Shown: positions 55,079 to 63,316 of the stretch, piece after piece
Layout of the letters: the number at the start of each line of letters is the position of its first letter
How positions within the stretch are numbered: the stretch's first letter is position 1
Source: Variovorax paradoxus EPS
GTDB lineage: Bacteria; Pseudomonadota; Gammaproteobacteria; Burkholderiales; Burkholderiaceae_C
DNA length: 64,000 nt
Direction of reading: 5' to 3'
Assembly (NCBI RefSeq): GCF_000184745.1
Contig: NC_014931.1
Coordinates: 2,108,001 to 2,172,000 of the forward strand
Translations under genes and position numbers: made by a program
The notes under the pieces: model-generated
The model's database searches: none
What the model saw: the letters and a program-made list of their open reading frames with translations, nothing else
What the model was told of the DNA's origin: nothing

Positions 55079-56160
55079 GCACCCACAGAATCGCAGTCAT
55101 CGCCGGCGACGGCATCGGCAAGGAGACCATGCCCGAGGGCCTGCGCGTGGTCGATGCGGCGGCGCGCAAGTTCGGCATCGACCTGAAGTTCGACCACTTC
55201 GATTTCTCCAGCTGGGACTACTGCGAGAAGCACGGCAAGATGCTGCCCGACAACTGGAAGGACCAGATCGGCGGCCACGATGCGATCTTCTTCGGCGCGG
55301 TGGGCTGGCCCGAGAAGATTCCCGATCACATCTCGCTCTGGGGCTCGCTGCTGCTGTTCCGCCGCGAGTTCGACCAGTACATCAACCTGCGCCCCGCGCG
55401 CCTCATGCCCGGCATCATTGCGCCCGTCGTGCGCCGCGATGGCACGCCGCGCCAGCCCGGCGAGATCGACATGTACATCGTGCGCGAGAACACCGAAGGC
55501 GAGTACTCGAGCATCGGCGGGCGCATGTACGAAGGCACGCCGCGCGAGATCGTGGTGCAGGAAACCGTGATGTCGCGCGTGGGCGTGGACCGCGTGCTCA
55601 AGTTCGCGTTCGAGCTCGCGCAGTCGCGGCCGAAGAAGCACCTGACGAGTGCCACCAAGTCGAACGGCATCTCGATCACCATGCCCTACTGGGACGAGCG
55701 CGTGGCCGAGATGGCGAAGAACTACGCGGGCGTGAAGCTCGACAAGTTCCACATCGACATCCTCACCGCGCACTTCGTTCAGCGCCCAGACTTCTTCGAC
55801 GTGGTGGTGGCGAGCAATCTCTTCGGCGACATCCTCTCGGACCTCGGGCCGGCCTGCACCGGCACCATCGGCATCGCGCCGAGCGCCAACCTGAACCCAG
55901 AGCGCACCACGCCGTCGCTGTTCGAACCGGTGCACGGCTCGGCGCCGGACATCGCGGGCAAGGGCATCGCGAACCCGATCGGGCAGATCTGGTGCGGCGC
56001 GATGATGCTGGAGTTCCTCGGCCACAAGGAGGCGCACGACGCGATCCTCTCGACCATCGAGAAGGTGCTCGCGCCCCAAAGCGGAGCACCGCGTACACCG
56101 GATATCGGCGGCACCGCGAGCACCAGCGACCTCGGAAAGGCAATCGCTGAAGCGCTTTGA
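55075..56160 (+). CDS. ttuC: Tartrate dehydrogenase/D-malate dehydrogenase (isocitrate/isopropylmalate dehydrogenase family)
   Basis: The ATG at 55075 overlaps the hydrolase stop (ATGA). The 361-residue protein opens HRIAVIAGDGIGKETMPEGL and carries the substrate loop SLLLFRREFDQYINLRP, the active-site Tyr in RENTEGEYSSIGG, and the Mg2+ aspartates in VVASNLFGDILSDLGP. LFEPVHGSAPDIAGKGIANP forms the NAD site. Enzymes of this branch oxidise and decarboxylate L-tartrate, meso-tartrate or D-malate. Translational coupling to a dehalogenase-like hydrolase is unusual and suggests a hydroxyacid from dehalogenation as substrate. Confidence 0.9.
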   Translation: MSTHRIAVIAGDGIGKETMPEGLRVVDAAARKFGIDLKFDHFDFSSWDYCEKHGKMLPDNWKDQIGGHDAIFFGAVGWPEKIPDHISLWGSLLLFRREFDQYINLRPARLMPGIIAPVVRRDGTPRQPGEIDMYIVRENTEGEYSSIGGRMYEGTPREIVVQETVMSRVGVDRVLKFAFELAQSRPKKHLTSATKSNGISITMPYWDERVAEMAKNYAGVKLDKFHIDILTAHFVQRPDFFDVVVASNLFGDILSDLGPACTGTIGIAPSANLNPERTTPSLFEPVHGSAPDIAGKGIANPIGQIWCGAMMLEFLGHKEAHDAILSTIEKVLAPQSGAPRTPDIGGTASTSDLGKAIAEAL

Positions 56161-56394
56161 AAAGTACTTCACGAAACGTGCCGAAAAGTGCGCGACGAAA
56201 CGCCCCTAAAATCGCGCGCTCCGCTGTTCTGCATGCCGTCGTGTCTTATTGACACCCCGCAGGGCAGTGGTTGTAATCCTCGCTGGCAGCGCGCTGCCGA
56301 GGCGTCAGGCCTGCCAAGCTCTTGAGTCGCACCCACCCGCGGCCAGGTCGCAGCTGACGAAAGCCGACCAACTTTTTCTCTACAAGGGGCCCTT

Positions 56395-56667
56395 GTGAAC
56401 AAGACCGAACTGATTGAGCACATCGCAAAGAACGCCGATATTTCCAAAGCAGCTGCCACCCGCGCGCTCGAATCCACCATCGGCGCCATTCGTACCACGC
56501 TCAAAAAGGGCGGCTCCGTTTCGCTCGTCGGTTTCGGCACTTTCGCAGTAGGCAAACGGGCCGCCCGCACCGGCCGGAATCCCCGCACCGGCGACGCGAT
56601 TAAAATCAAGGCAGCCAAGATTCCGAAGTTCCGTCCGGGCAAGGCGCTGAAAGACGCGCTGAACTGA
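56395..56667 (+). CDS. hup: DNA-binding protein HU
   Basis: A GTG at 56395 with AAGGGGC before it gives 90 residues. [20 protein letters not shown] is the HU N-terminal dimer helix pair; [26 protein letters not shown] is the DNA-binding beta-arm, spanning about residues 42-68 with the tip RNP. HU bends and compacts DNA. The 234-bp upstream gap after ttuC should hold its promoter; I could not place it with confidence. The tRNA-Val gene follows after 26 bp. Confidence 0.95.
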   Translation: MNKTELIEHIAKNADISKAAATRALESTIGAIRTTLKKGGSVSLVGFGTFAVGKRAARTGRNPRTGDAIKIKAAKIPKFRPGKALKDALN

Positions 56668-56693
56668 GACTAGACTCGGAGAGTATTCCGGTG

Positions 56694-56769
56694 GGGTGCT
56701 TAGCTCAGTTGGTAGAGCGGCGCCCTTACAAGGCGTAGGTCGGGGGTTCGAGCCCCTCAGCACCCACCA
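56694..56769 (+). tRNA. tRNA-Val (anticodon UAC)
   Basis: The acceptor stem GGGTGCT (56694-56700) pairs with AGCACCC (56759-56765). The anticodon loop CTTACAA places TAC at 56727-56729, the T-loop is GGTTCGAGCCC-type, and the CCA end is encoded. Total length is 76 nt including CCA. It lies between hup and ppiD. Confidence 0.96.
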
Positions 56770-56781
56770 CCACCCAGATGC

Positions 56782-56808
56782 AAAGGCGAACACCAGTTCG
56801 CCTTTTTT
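56782..56808 (+). terminator. Intrinsic terminator after tRNA-Val
   Basis: AAAGGCGAAC (56782-56791) and GTTCGCCTTT (56796-56805) form a perfect 10-bp stem around ACCA with a T6 tract. It ends the hup/tRNA transcript 13 bp past the tRNA, so ppiD needs its own promoter or read-through. Confidence 0.92.
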
Positions 56809-56846
56809 ATTGCCGTCCGACATCCGTCGAAAAAGAGTGTTCAAGC

Positions 56847-58763
56847 ATGTTTGATTTCTTCCGCAAGTACAACAAGATCGTCATGATTTTCTTGTTCTTG
56901 CTGATCATTCCCTCGTTCGTGCTCTTCGGTGTGGAGCGTTACCAGGGCTCCGGCCGCGACGAGAAGGTTGCCCACATCGAAGGCGGCGACATCACCAAGC
57001 CCGAGTGGGATGCGCAGCATCGCATTGAGACGGACCGCATCCGCCAGCAGTCGCCCAACGTCGATCCGACGGTGCTCGACTCTGACGCCTTGCGCTACGC
57101 CACGCTGGAGCGCATGGTGCGCGACCGCGTGCTGGCCGCAGCCGCCGCCAAGGCGAACATGACCGTCTCCGAAGATCGTCTCTCGCGGATATTCGCGCAG
57201 GATCCGGGCCTCGCGTCGTTCCGCACGCCCGACGGCAAGTTCGACCGCGAGACCTTCCTTCGCGTGACGGGCCGCACGCCCGAGCAGTACGAAGCGCAGG
57301 TGCGCGCCGACATGTCCACGCAGCAGGTGCTGCTCGGCGTGTCGGGCACGGCCCTCACGCCGCCGGCACTGGTGGCCGCCACGGTCAACGCCTTCTACGA
57401 TCGCCGCGAAATCCAGGTGGCCCGCTTCGCTCCCGATGGCTTCGCCTCGAAGGTGACAGTGAGCGACGCCGACATCGAGGCCTACTACAAGGACCACACC
57501 TCGCAGTTCCAGGCGCCCGAGCAGGCCAACATCGAATACCTGGTGCTCGACCTCGATGCGGCCAAGAAGAACGTCGTCGTCAACGAAGCCGACCTCAAGA
57601 CCTACTACGAACAGAACACCGCGCGCTTCGGCACGAAGGAAGAGCGCCGCGCGAGCCACATCCTGATCACCGCGCCGGCCAGCATGTCCGCGGCCGATCG
57701 CGAAAAGGCGAAGGCCAAGGCCGAGCAGCTGCTCGCCGAAGTGAAGAAGGCGCCGAACACTTTCGCCGACGTCGCGCGCAAGAACTCGCAGGACCCGGGC
57801 TCGGCCGAGAAGGGCGGCGACCTCGATTTCGTCACCAAAGGCGCGATGGTCAAGCCGTTCGAAGACGCGATGTTCGCGTTGAAGAAGGGCGAGATCAGCG
57901 GCGTCGTCGAAACCGAGTTCGGCTATCACATCATCCATCTCGTCGACATCAAGCCGGCTGTGGTGCCGCCCTTCGAGCAGGTGCGCGCGACCATCGAAAG
58001 CGAAGTCCGCGCTGCGCAGGCCGCGCAGGAATTCGCCAAGGCCGCCGAGGTGTTCACCGATGCGGTGTACCAGCAGCCCGACAGCCTCAAGCCCGCTGCG
58101 GAAAAGCTCAAGCTCACGATCCAGACCGCGACCAATGTCCCGCGCACCCCCGCGCCGGGCGCCAAGGGCCCGCTGGCCAGCCGCAACTTCCTGAGCGCGC
58201 TGTATGCCAGCGACTCGCTCGAGCGCAAGCAGAACACCGAAGCGATCGAGGTCGGTTCCAGCCAGCTCGCCTCGGGCCGCGTGACGCAGTACACGCCCGC
58301 GCATCCGATCCCGCTGGCCGAGGTCAAGGACAAGATTCGTGCGCAGCTCGTCACCGAGCGTGCAGCCGTGCTGGCCAAGACCGAAGGCGAAGCCAAGCTC
58401 GCGGCTTGGACCGCCAAGGCGGATGGTGCGACCTTCGCTGCCCCGGTCACCGTCTCGCGCATCGATGCGCAGTCGCAACCCATGCCGGTGATCGACGCTG
58501 CGCTTCGTGCCAACGCAGCCAAGCTGCCTTCGCTGGTGGGCGTGGACCTGGGCGCGCAAGGCTACGCGGTGGTGCGTGTGACCAAGGTGGTTCCGCGCAC
58601 GCCGCCGCCGCCCGAGCAGGCGCAGCAAGAGAGCGCGCAGGTCGGCCAGTCGGTGACGGCGGCAGAGGCCGATGCGTACTACAAGCTGCTGAAGGAACGC
58701 TTCAAGGCCGAGATCCTCGTGCCGAAGCCGGCGGACACGCTGCCTGTGGCATCCGCCCGCTGA
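56847..58763 (+). CDS. ppiD: Periplasmic folding chaperone PpiD (SurA N-terminal and parvulin domains)
   Basis: The ATG at 56847 gives 638 residues (MFDFFRKYNKIVMIFLFLLI is the single N-terminal anchor). A SurA_N-like domain covers about 40-200, a coiled region follows, and the parvulin domain at about 270-370 contains RRASHILITAPASM, NSQDPGSAEKGGDLDFVTKG and ETEFGYHIIHLVDI. It is anchored in the inner membrane facing the periplasm and helps outer-membrane proteins leaving the Sec translocon. The order HU, tRNA, PpiD recalls the hupB-ppiD pair of E. coli. Confidence 0.93.
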   Translation: MFDFFRKYNKIVMIFLFLLIIPSFVLFGVERYQGSGRDEKVAHIEGGDITKPEWDAQHRIETDRIRQQSPNVDPTVLDSDALRYATLERMVRDRVLAAAAAKANMTVSEDRLSRIFAQDPGLASFRTPDGKFDRETFLRVTGRTPEQYEAQVRADMSTQQVLLGVSGTALTPPALVAATVNAFYDRREIQVARFAPDGFASKVTVSDADIEAYYKDHTSQFQAPEQANIEYLVLDLDAAKKNVVVNEADLKTYYEQNTARFGTKEERRASHILITAPASMSAADREKAKAKAEQLLAEVKKAPNTFADVARKNSQDPGSAEKGGDLDFVTKGAMVKPFEDAMFALKKGEISGVVETEFGYHIIHLVDIKPAVVPPFEQVRATIESEVRAAQAAQEFAKAAEVFTDAVYQQPDSLKPAAEKLKLTIQTATNVPRTPAPGAKGPLASRNFLSALYASDSLERKQNTEAIEVGSSQLASGRVTQYTPAHPIPLAEVKDKIRAQLVTERAAVLAKTEGEAKLAAWTAKADGATFAAPVTVSRIDAQSQPMPVIDAALRANAAKLPSLVGVDLGAQGYAVVRVTKVVPRTPPPPEQAQQESAQVGQSVTAAEADAYYKLLKERFKAEILVPKPADTLPVASAR

Positions 58764-58788
58764 CGCGAGGCTGCTCCGCAAAACGAAC

Positions 58789-58817
58789 GCCCGGGTCGAT
58801 GACCCGGGCTTTTTTTT
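58789..58817 (+). terminator. Intrinsic terminator after ppiD
   Basis: GCCCGGGTC (58789-58797) pairs with GACCCGGGC (58801-58809) around GAT, followed by T8. It is 26 bp past the ppiD stop. Confidence 0.95.
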
Positions 58818-58867
58818 GGTCGCACGTGGGACAAGCGCGGCCTGCGCTTCTTGCCAGAATCCGGCGC

Positions 58868-59542
58868 ATGGGAACCCTCTACCTCGTGCGCCATGGGCAA
58901 GCCAGTTTCGGCGCTGCCGACTACGACAACCTGAGCGAACTCGGGCACCGGCAGTCCGTGCGCCTGGGTGAATATTGGCGCGAGCGCGGCATGGCATTCG
59001 ATGCCGTCATCACCGGCACCTTGAAGCGGCATCGCCAGACATGGGAGGGCATTGCCAAGGGCCTGGGGCTGGAGCGAGACGACGTGCTGCCGTGGCCGGG
59101 GCTCAACGAATACGACAGCGAAGCGGTCATCGCCACGATCCACGAAGGCAAGCTCGAGAAGCCGGATTCACCCGAGATGTACCGCCATCACTTCCGCTTG
59201 TTGCGCCAGGGCCTGGGCGCCTGGATGCAGGGCAAGACGGCGCCGGCCGGCATGCCGAGCTATGTCGACTTTCTCGCCGGTGTGACGACTGCGCTCGACC
59301 ACGTGCGTGACCGGCATCACGGTGCGAAGGTGCTGGTGGTGTCGAGCGGGGGGCCGATCAGCACCGCGGTCGGTCACGTGCTGGGCACGAGCGCGGAGAC
59401 GACCATCGAGCTCAACCTGCGCATCCGCAACACCTCGGTGACGGAGTTCGCGTTCACGCCGAAGCGCCACATGCTGGTGACCTACAACACGCTGCCGCAC
59501 CTCGACGGGCCGGCGTACGAGGACTGGGTCACGTACTCCTGA
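58868..59542 (+). CDS. Histidine phosphatase (phosphoglycerate mutase-like) family protein
   Basis: The ATG at 58868 gives 224 residues opening MGTLYLVRHGQASFGAADYD, with the phosphohistidine motif RHG at 8-10. A second Arg follows in TGTLKRHRQTWEG and a Glu in LNEYDSE. The late catalytic His would be expected after VVSSGGPIS, where canonical enzymes have SHG; this protein has SSGGP, as in some SixA/PhoE-like relatives. Substrate unknown. It stands alone after the ppiD terminator. Confidence 0.85.
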   Translation: MGTLYLVRHGQASFGAADYDNLSELGHRQSVRLGEYWRERGMAFDAVITGTLKRHRQTWEGIAKGLGLERDDVLPWPGLNEYDSEAVIATIHEGKLEKPDSPEMYRHHFRLLRQGLGAWMQGKTAPAGMPSYVDFLAGVTTALDHVRDRHHGAKVLVVSSGGPISTAVGHVLGTSAETTIELNLRIRNTSVTEFAFTPKRHMLVTYNTLPHLDGPAYEDWVTYS

Positions 59543-59569
59543 TATCCCCCTGGATCGCGCTGCGCCGTG

Positions 59570-59902
59570 TCAGGCCTGCCACACGCCGTAGCCGGCCTTG
59601 CGCAAGGCGATGCCCAGGTCGACCTCCATCAGGCGCGCGTCGTCGTAGGGCATCGGGTTGTAGCGCTCATAGAGCGCGGGCAGCAGGCGCAAGCCGAACT
59701 CCTGCACGAAGCTGTTGGCCTGGATGCCGGCCTTGTGCTTGTCGAAGCGGATGTCGGGATCCAGCCCGGTCATGCCCACATAGACGAAGGGCTTGCCGAG
59801 CTGGTAGTCGGGATTGGCGCGCCTGAAGCGGCTGCTGTTCCACACGCGATCATCGAGTTCGACCACGTAGACGTGGTGCTTGGCGCGTGGCTTGCGGGGC
59901 AT
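59570..59902 (-). CDS. Small GIY-YIG-like domain protein
   Basis: The ATG at 59902 gives 110 residues. HHVYVVELDD stands where GIY lies in the GIY-YIG fold, and FVYVGMTGLDPDIRFDKHKAG provides the YVG strand, the conserved Arg and the His/Lys helix in about 20 residues of spacing. Such single-domain proteins (URI/YhbQ-like) cut DNA or belong to an inactive branch. The usual late Glu may be in VDLGIALRKAGY or missing. It lies 50 bp downstream of the GlsB-type gene, same strand. I am fairly sure of coding and moderately sure of the fold. Confidence 0.7.
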   Translation of the reverse strand: MPRKPRAKHHVYVVELDDRVWNSSRFRRANPDYQLGKPFVYVGMTGLDPDIRFDKHKAGIQANSFVQEFGLRLLPALYERYNPMPYDDARLMEVDLGIALRKAGYGVWQA

Positions 59903-59952
59903 GGGGTCCGCGGCCTGGCCGCACGGTGCGGCTTCGGCAAGGCCGCGGGGTA

Positions 59953-60201
59953 TCAGCTCTTGCGCTTGATCAGGCCATAAAGGATCAGCAGCACGATCGC
60001 TCCCAGCACGGAGGCGATGAAGCCGGCGCCCTGGCCCGCGGTGTACCAGCCCATGGCCTGGCCGACATAGGTGACGATCAGCGAACCCGCAATGCCGATC
60101 AGCGTCGTGACGATGAAGCCCGCGGAATCGTCGCCCGGCTTGACGGCGCGTGCCACCAGACCCACGACGAACCCGATCAGAATAGTCCAGACGATGCTCA
60201 T
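59953..60201 (-). CDS. GlsB/YeaQ/YmgE family stress-response membrane protein
   Basis: The 82-residue protein starts at MSIVWTILIGFVVGLVARAV with AAAGGAAT upstream. It has three membrane helices with Gly-rich packing (TTLIGIAGSLIVTYVGQ, GFIASVLGAIVLLILYGLI), the pattern of the transglycosylase-associated/YmgE family. Members rise under general stress; their function is not known. Confidence 0.92.
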   Translation of the reverse strand: MSIVWTILIGFVVGLVARAVKPGDDSAGFIVTTLIGIAGSLIVTYVGQAMGWYTAGQGAGFIASVLGAIVLLILYGLIKRKS

Positions 60202-60405
60202 GAAGAAATTCCTTTGGCGGTGAAGTGGAAGTGGCGAAAAGCCGTGCCCATCTGCGCGGGCCGCATCGATGATAGCGGAGCCATGTGAGCGGTCGCACCC
60301 GTGATGTGCATCGGCGCAGTGAACGGAAATTTCTGCCGCAAGGTCGGCGGCGAGCGCGCTGCGGCGTCCTACAGCGCACGGGTGCATGCCGGGCTATACC
60401 GGTGC

Positions 60406-61038
60406 ATGCTTGAAAAATTACCCGAAGCCGTCGGCCGCGCACTACACGGCGTGCGCGCCGGTCTGGACAACATCGTTTTCAACACGCTCGGCCTGCGCGA
60501 AGGCATGGCGTCGATTGCGGTGACCAGCGTGGCATTTGCCGACCATGCGCCGATACCGCAGCGCTACACAGCCGATGGAGAAGGCGTCTCGCCGCCTTTG
60601 CAATGGACGGGGCTGCCTTCGGGCGTCGCATCGCTGGTGCTGATCGTGGAGGACGCTGACTCGCCCACGCCGAATCCGCTGGTGCATGCCATCGTGGTCG
60701 GCTTGAGGCCCGAAGACGACCGGCTGGTGGAGGCCGCCATTCCCGGCAACGATCAGGAAGGCGCCGGTTTGCACGTCGGGCGCAATTCGAGCCTGCAGGC
60801 CACCTGGCTGCCGCCGGACCCTCCGCCCGGCCATGGTGTGCATCGCTACGCTTTCCAGTTGTTCGCGCTCGACACCGTTCCCGTGTTTTCAGAAGAGCCA
60901 GGGCGCGACGAGGTATTCGGCGAATTGCGCGATCACGCGGTTGCCAGCGGCCTGCTGATCGGCACGTGCGAGCGATCCGATGGCTCCATCAAGATAGAAG
61001 AGGCCGCCGGCGCCCCGGGCCCTCTGGCGACGGGCTGA
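60406..61038 (+). CDS. YbhB/YbcL family Raf kinase inhibitor-like protein
   Basis: The ATG at 60406 gives 210 residues. After a short N-terminal region (LPEAVGRALHGVRAGLDNIV) the PEBP fold shows IPQRYTADGEGVSPPLQWTGLP, VLIVEDADSP (the D-P-D-A-P-like ligand motif) and PPPGHGVHRYAFQLFAL (the P-P-x-G-x-H-R-Y motif). These proteins share the phosphatidylethanolamine-binding fold; their bacterial role is unclear. It precedes tRNA-His by 74 bp. Confidence 0.9.
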   Translation: MLEKLPEAVGRALHGVRAGLDNIVFNTLGLREGMASIAVTSVAFADHAPIPQRYTADGEGVSPPLQWTGLPSGVASLVLIVEDADSPTPNPLVHAIVVGLRPEDDRLVEAAIPGNDQEGAGLHVGRNSSLQATWLPPDPPPGHGVHRYAFQLFALDTVPVFSEEPGRDEVFGELRDHAVASGLLIGTCERSDGSIKIEEAAGAPGPLATG

Positions 61039-61112
61039 ATGTGAATTTCAACCACATCGCAACTCGCTGAGGCCGAAACCGCGATTTTTCACGCTACAAT
61101 TGCGGGCTCTGC

Positions 61113-61189
61113 GGTGGCTGTAGCTCAGCTGGTAGAGTCCCAGATTGTGATTCTGGTCGTCGTGGGTTCGAGTCCCATCAGCCACCCCA
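61113..61189 (+). tRNA. tRNA-His (anticodon GUG)
   Basis: GTGGCTG (61114-61120) pairs with CAGCCAC (61179-61185). The extra G at 61113 (position -1) faces the discriminator C at 61186, the mark of histidine tRNA, and CCA is encoded at 61187-61189. The anticodon GTG is at 61147-61149 in the loop TTGTGAT. A TACAAT at 61095-61100 is a likely minus-10. The integrated element begins directly after it. Confidence 0.96.
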
Positions 61190-61190
61190 A
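61150..61190. other. Putative chromosomal attachment site in the 3' half of tRNA-His
   Basis: Tyrosine integrases commonly recombine within the T-arm and 3' end of tRNA genes. Here the integrase operon lies immediately downstream and transcribes toward the tRNA, with lower-GC DNA starting right after the CCA. The matching direct repeat at the far end is outside the window, so exact borders are unknown. Confidence 0.5.
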
Positions 61191-61242
61191 CATTTTCCGC
61201 ACGTAGCCTCGCTGCGCTGCTATCGCAAAGATAGCAACTGCG

Positions 61243-61746
61243 CTAAGACTTCGCTCCAACGTTCCCATTTTGGGAATTTGAAGAGGTCAGCCAAGCCCAG
61301 TTCTTGCCGGTCTTAATGTCGCGCACACTCCATTTGCTGACATTGAATTTCTTTCCAATTGCCGCATACGAGCCAATTGAATTGAAAATTTCCAATACCT
61401 CTGCTTCTGTAAGAACTGCGCGCCCGTTTTCCTCGCCCTTGGCGCCCCGGTCCTTCGCTGCGCGGTCCGCGTTGTTGTCCCGCTGACGGGCTGCGATGAC
61501 ATGGTCCGGGTGGCAGCAGGGCGGGTTGTCGCACGAGTGCATGACCACCTCGCCAGGCTTTAGTGACTCGCGGTTGAAGCGCTCCCAGGCGGTGCGGTGC
61601 GCCCGCTCTCGGCCCTCGTAGCCGTCCGAGTCCACGGGTCCTTTCCACGGCCAGCAGGCGTCAGGGCCGCCCGACATATCGACCTGCGACCAGAACGGCG
61701 ATTCAGCGGCGCCGGCGATAATGCTTTCAACTGTGTGAGGGGTCAT
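61243..61746 (-). CDS. HNH endonuclease, phage/homing type
   Basis: The 167-residue protein has DACWPWKGPVDSDGYEG at the N-terminus, a central HNH core with HRTAWERFN and VVMHSCDNPPCCHPDHV (zinc Cys pair and catalytic His region), and a C-terminal small HTH (YAAIGKKFNVSKWSVRDIKT). This is the architecture of free-standing phage homing endonucleases of the HNH_3 class. It overlaps the integrase stop by 4 bp, so it is translated from the integrase message. Its codon use is AT-richer than its neighbours. Confidence 0.85.
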   Translation of the reverse strand: MTPHTVESIIAGAAESPFWSQVDMSGGPDACWPWKGPVDSDGYEGRERAHRTAWERFNRESLKPGEVVMHSCDNPPCCHPDHVIAARQRDNNADRAAKDRGAKGEENGRAVLTEAEVLEIFNSIGSYAAIGKKFNVSKWSVRDIKTGKNWAWLTSSNSQNGNVGAKS

Positions 61747-62771
61747 AGTGATTTGCGGCGCACCTCTCGGCTGCGTTCATACACCCCAGCCGTTGTCTTC
61801 GGATCAGCGTGCAATTCTGGTAGTTCGCCAAACTTCAATTTGAAATACGTCGTGTAGTGACCGCGCAGGTCGTGAAAAGTGAAGCGCTCTTCGATTATTT
61901 TTTCGTTGAGCGCTTTTTGCATTAGACGCTGCCACATCCCTTTGAATCCGGCTTCGGAATAGGCGTTGTTGGTGCGTGGTGCGCGGAATACCGGACCCAT
62001 CGGCGAATAGCCTTCAGTCGCTTTCATTCGGTCGAGGACTTCTTGAAGGGCCGTGCTCACGCCGATCAATTCGCGCTTCGATTTTTTACCCCGTTGCTTC
62101 GCGCGCTGCAGCCGAATGATTTCCTCATCGACCTGGGGCCAATGCAGCTTCAGGAACTCGGCGCGCCGGTTGCCCGTCAGGGCGGCGAACTGGGCCATGC
62201 TGACCAGCACGACATTGCTGGGGCCTTGCTGTAGCGCCCATGCAACAAACGGATCAAATTCTTTTTTCTCGACCAGCCGGTCGCGGGATTCCTCCGGGTT
62301 CCGGCGCACCTCCTTGCACGGGTTGCGGTCGATGTCGCCCAGTTCGACGGCCAAGTTGAAGAGGTTGGACAGCAGCGCAACCTCGCGGTTGGCCACCACG
62401 GGCGCACTGGTCCGGTGCACGCGCAGGTAGCGCGCGATGTCCTTGGGCTTCGTAGCGGCCACCACGCCGCGGGCGAAGACCTTCTCCAGTTCCTTCCAGT
62501 TGTCGCGGTACTGGGCCTTGGTGCTTTCGGCCAGTCGCTTGAACTCGGGCCGCTCTTGGTAGAGGCGCCAGAGGCGCGAGAACTGCCCTTCATCCGTCGA
62601 TTTGTTGCTTAGGTCCAACACCTGTTGGATCGCGGCGCCCTTGTCTCGGCCAAGGTTGATCGGCTTCCCATTGAAGGGGTGATACCGGTACGTGAAGCCG
62701 CCGTTCTTGAGGGGGCGGGCTTCCATGCGCGGCAGCAGGCCGAGCTGAGACTGTCGATCACGTTGTCTCAT
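61743..62771 (-). CDS. int: Tyrosine recombinase/integrase
   Basis: The ATG at 62771 overlaps the stop of the DUF4224 gene (ATGA) and gives 342 residues; an upstream TTG at 62786 is possible. A core-binding domain spans about 60-155, then the catalytic domain with R202 (LTGNRRAEFLKL), H300-x2-R303 (FTFHDLRGHY), H321 and nucleophile Y331 (TTAGVYERS). It would insert and excise the element at the adjacent tRNA-His. Confidence 0.93.
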   Translation of the reverse strand: MRQRDRQSQLGLLPRMEARPLKNGGFTYRYHPFNGKPINLGRDKGAAIQQVLDLSNKSTDEGQFSRLWRLYQERPEFKRLAESTKAQYRDNWKELEKVFARGVVAATKPKDIARYLRVHRTSAPVVANREVALLSNLFNLAVELGDIDRNPCKEVRRNPEESRDRLVEKKEFDPFVAWALQQGPSNVVLVSMAQFAALTGNRRAEFLKLHWPQVDEEIIRLQRAKQRGKKSKRELIGVSTALQEVLDRMKATEGYSPMGPVFRAPRTNNAYSEAGFKGMWQRLMQKALNEKIIEERFTFHDLRGHYTTYFKLKFGELPELHADPKTTAGVYERSREVRRKSL

Positions 62772-63019
62772 GCTTGCTTGCCCCAATTCAATCCATTCGA
62801 TGCCTCTTCCCGGCCTTCGCCGGGCTGGTTGGTGGCCTTTGCCAGCGCAGCGCGCGCGGCGTCGCGACCGACGATGGCCGTGCCGTCAATCGGGTGCCGG
62901 TGATGTGGAATCCCAAGGTGCTCCAGCACGCGCGCTTGGGCGGCGTACCGGCTGCGCCTTGTGATGCGTTTCAGCTCGTCGGGGGTGAGCTCAAGTGGCT
63001 CGTTGGCTGCGGAGGGCAT
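62768..63019 (-). CDS. DUF4224 domain protein, excisionase-like position
   Basis: The 83-residue protein has LELTPDELKRITRRSRYAAQ and ARVLEHLGIPHHRHPIDGTA, the pattern of the DUF4224 family, a short winged or HTH-like module often found just upstream of phage integrases. It overlaps the integrase start by 4 bp. By place and size it may be a recombination directionality factor or integrase regulator; that is inference. Confidence 0.82.
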   Translation of the reverse strand: MPSAANEPLELTPDELKRITRRSRYAAQARVLEHLGIPHHRHPIDGTAIVGRDAARAALAKATNQPGEGREEASNGLNWGKQA

Positions 63020-63046
63020 ACTGCAGAGGCCTACAGAGGAGAAAGA

Positions 63047-63316
63047 ATGTCAGGAGCGAACGTCAAGACTTGGACCGCTGGTGAATTGCAGCGGCTCCTG
63101 GATTGCGAGCTTGCAGAGGCCGAGGAGGCCATCGCGGCGTTCGGCGCCACAGCGCCAAAAGACGACCTACTCCGAAAGGTGATGGCCATTCGGAGGGCCA
63201 AGGCCCTGGTGCTCGCAGCCCGGAAAATGGTGGCTGAAAGGGCGGCCAAGGCGTCGCTCGAGCCAGAGTCCTTCGACGAGGAGCCCGATACAGAGGCTTC
63301 CGCGCCTCGCCCATGA
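63047..63316 (+). CDS. Hypothetical element protein
   Basis: The ATG at 63047 follows an excellent ribosome site (AGAGGAGA). The 89-residue, Ala/Glu-rich protein is mostly helical (AGELQRLLDCELAEAEEAIA, then KVMAIRRAKALVLAARKM) with an acidic tail. I do not recognise it. It is divergent from the DUF4224 gene by 27 bp and overlaps the next gene's start, so it opens a rightward operon. Confidence 0.68.
   Translation: MSGANVKTWTAGELQRLLDCELAEAEEAIAAFGATAPKDDLLRKVMAIRRAKALVLAARKMVAERAAKASLEPESFDEEPDTEASAPRP

Noticed and set aside
56841..58997. A 718-codon minus-strand frame across ppiD
   Set aside because: Antisense shadow of PpiD, whose parvulin motifs are unambiguous.
62774..63046. Plus-strand extension of the 89-residue element protein
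   Set aside because: It runs antisense to the DUF4224 gene; the ATG at 63047 has a strong ribosome site.
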